Source: an uncultured Lachnoclostridium sp.
GTDB lineage: Bacteria; Bacillota; Clostridia; Lachnospirales; Lachnospiraceae
NCBI GenBank assembly: GCA_946499505.1
Contig: CAMMSL010000018.1
Coordinates: forward strand, 1-52,003
Reading direction: 5' to 3'
Length of the DNA: 52,003 nt
Part shown: piece after piece, positions 51,047 to 52,003 of the stretch
Numbering within the stretch: the first letter of the stretch is position 1
How the letters are laid out: each line of letters begins with the position of its first letter
Notes under the pieces: model-generated
Databases searched by the model: none
What the model saw: the letters and a program-made list of their open reading frames with translations, nothing else
What the model was told of the DNA's origin: nothing
Position numbers and translations under genes: made by a program

Positions 51047-51067
51047 ATATGATTATAAAAATCATAT
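51047..51067 (+). promoter_or_regulatory. Palindrome just before the deacetylase start
   Basis: ATATGATT (51047-51054) and AATCATAT (51060-51067) are perfect inverted repeats with a 5-nt spacer, 13 bp upstream of the chosen start. It may be an operator or a weak hairpin in the mRNA leader. Confidence 0.4.
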
Positions 51068-51080
51068 TTGTGTGGTGATT

Positions 51081-51932
51081 ATGAAAAAGCAAATACTGAT
51101 CCGCATTTTTTCTTTCTTTCTCCTTTTTACAGCCGCATATCTTGCCGGAACCGGAGCTGCCGTCTGGAGAGATCAGGCAAAAACCATAAAACAGCATAAT
51201 GATTTTTCCGACCCAGCCGTCAGCACCAAAGAGGTTTCCGCCGGTGCGGAAGGTAATTGGGGACTGAGCTTTCAGGAAAACGGACAGCTGCCAATAGGCA
51301 ACGCCACCATAGAAGAGCTTGCAAGATACGATGCATATTACGCACAAGATACTGACGACAAAGTCCTCTATCTCACTTTCGATGCAGGATATGAAAACGG
51401 AAATACTGCACCTATATTGGACGCACTGAAAAAGCATAATGTATCGGCCACATTTTTCGTCGTAGGCACATACATCGAATCCGACCCCGATCTTATCAGA
51501 AGAATGGTTGAAGAGGGACACACTGTCGGAAATCATACATGGCATCACCCTGATATGTCGCAGATTGCAGACATGGATTCTTTCAAAAAGGAAATAACAG
51601 CTGTAGAGGACGCTTTTCTCGATGTAACCGGTCAGGAAATGACCAGATACTATCGTCCTCCTCAGGGGAAATATAATGAAGCAAATCTTCAGATGGCTAA
51701 AGAACTGGGATATAAAACTTTCTTCTGGAGCCTTGCGTATGTAGACTGGTATCAGGACGATCAGCCCGCAAAAGAAGAGGCCTTCGACAAACTCCTCGGA
51801 CGTATCCATCCCGGAGCCATCGTACTGCTCCACAGCACATCATCCACCAATGCAGAGATAATGGATGATTTGCTGACAAAATGGGAGGAGATGGGATATC
51901 AGATAAGACCGCTGTCGGAACTTGTGGAATAA
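51081..51932 (+). CDS. Polysaccharide deacetylase, PdaA-like
   Basis: A 283-residue exported enzyme from the ATG at 51081, with a weak GTGGTG site; a longer frame starting at 50958 reaches into the opposite promoter and is not favoured. A signal-anchor segment occupies about 6-28. The NodB domain has motif 1 YLTFDAGYENG, motif 2 HTVGNHTWHHPDMS, motif 3 RYYRPPQGKYN and motif 5 GAIVLLHSTSS. FDAGYENG and the overall order match the PdaA group, which deacetylates muramic acid to make muramic lactam in spore cortex. A vegetative wall role cannot be excluded. Confidence 0.87.
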   Translation: MKKQILIRIFSFFLLFTAAYLAGTGAAVWRDQAKTIKQHNDFSDPAVSTKEVSAGAEGNWGLSFQENGQLPIGNATIEELARYDAYYAQDTDDKVLYLTFDAGYENGNTAPILDALKKHNVSATFFVVGTYIESDPDLIRRMVEEGHTVGNHTWHHPDMSQIADMDSFKKEITAVEDAFLDVTGQEMTRYYRPPQGKYNEANLQMAKELGYKTFFWSLAYVDWYQDDQPAKEEAFDKLLGRIHPGAIVLLHSTSSTNAEIMDDLLTKWEEMGYQIRPLSELVE

Positions 51933-52003
51933 ATTTCGATTTTTCGTTCCGACTCAGGAAAGGAAAATCGTTTGAAAAGGGAGCAGATACGGAATGACTG
52001 ACT
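51931..52003 (+). repeat. 73-bp repeat, right copy, cut by the window edge
   Basis: Starts within the stop codon of the deacetylase gene and runs to the last base. It matches 513-585 (read on the minus strand) with five mismatches, including the shared GGGAGCAGATACGGAATGAC segment. It is cut off at the window end, so its full length and any gene beyond the shared ATG cannot be seen. Confidence 0.75.

Overview
The window reads as chromosomal DNA of an anaerobic, spore-forming, low-to-moderate-GC Firmicute. A gut Lachnospiraceae (Dorea / Mediterraneibacter / Clostridium scindens-like) is my best guess. The guess rests on strong AGGAGG-type ribosome binding sites, SpoIID-like and PdaA-like envelope genes, the pyrH-frr-uppS-cdsA-dxr-rseP cluster, a lysine riboswitch on dapA, Uma2 and DegV proteins, and bacitracin/Ytr-type ABC modules. 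It is an inference from gene content, not a taxonomic assignment. I see no CRISPR array, no intact insertion sequence, no phage block and no rRNA. One tRNA gene (Trp) is present.
Layout. 1-585: structured, mostly non-coding left edge ending in a 73-bp repeat. 586-4856: carAB. 5087-12772: envelope and translation cluster on the minus strand (pyrH, frr, uppS, cdsA, dxr, rseP, then a SpoIID-like peptidoglycan-binding protein and a transglutaminase-like protein). 12799-15504: ClC antiporter and LrgAB. 15750-17918: aroF-aroB on the plus strand. 17946-21543: three-subunit molybdenum hydroxylase. 21857-23010: lysine riboswitch and dapA. 23094-24450: DegV and a small zinc-site protein. 24447-28302: VanY-type carboxypeptidase and a RR-HK-secreted protein operon that appear to share an operator. 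28423-28493: tRNA-Trp. 28588-36915: nucleoside salvage (deoB, nucleoside hydrolase, deoD, GntR regulator) with a BMP-type nucleoside ABC importer. 37266-39515: secreted nuclease, a 54-aa proline-rich protein, and an HTH-Uma2 protein. 39833-43316: RR-ABC-permease-HK module. 43396-44127: a coiled-coil protein built on 42-bp tandem repeats. 44239-48046: anchored protein and a Ytr-like ABC pair. 48235-50077: D-lactate-type dehydrogenase and a HAD phosphatase. 50243-50889: two orphan microcompartment shell proteins. 51081-51932: PdaA-like deacetylase, then the second copy of the 73-bp repeat at the right edge.
How the genes work together. The nucleoside block is a coherent pathway. NupN-O-P-Q import nucleosides, DeoD and the nucleoside hydrolase split them, and DeoB moves the pentose phosphate into central metabolism. 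A GntR/UTRA regulator sits at the head of the catabolic genes, with a palindrome in its promoter whose half-site recurs at the importer promoter. The VanY-like enzyme and the two-component operon carry the same 18-bp direct-repeat operator, which suggests a cell-wall-responsive regulon. Most other blocks are ordinary housekeeping operons with recognisable promoters and terminators.
Most worth a second look: the shared RR operator; the GntR operator pair; an unidentified structured element at 37051-37214 with mutually exclusive stems; four 11-bp phased repeats in the HTH-Uma2 promoter; the 42-bp in-frame tandem array; the orphan shell-protein pair; and the 73-bp repeat found at both ends of the window.
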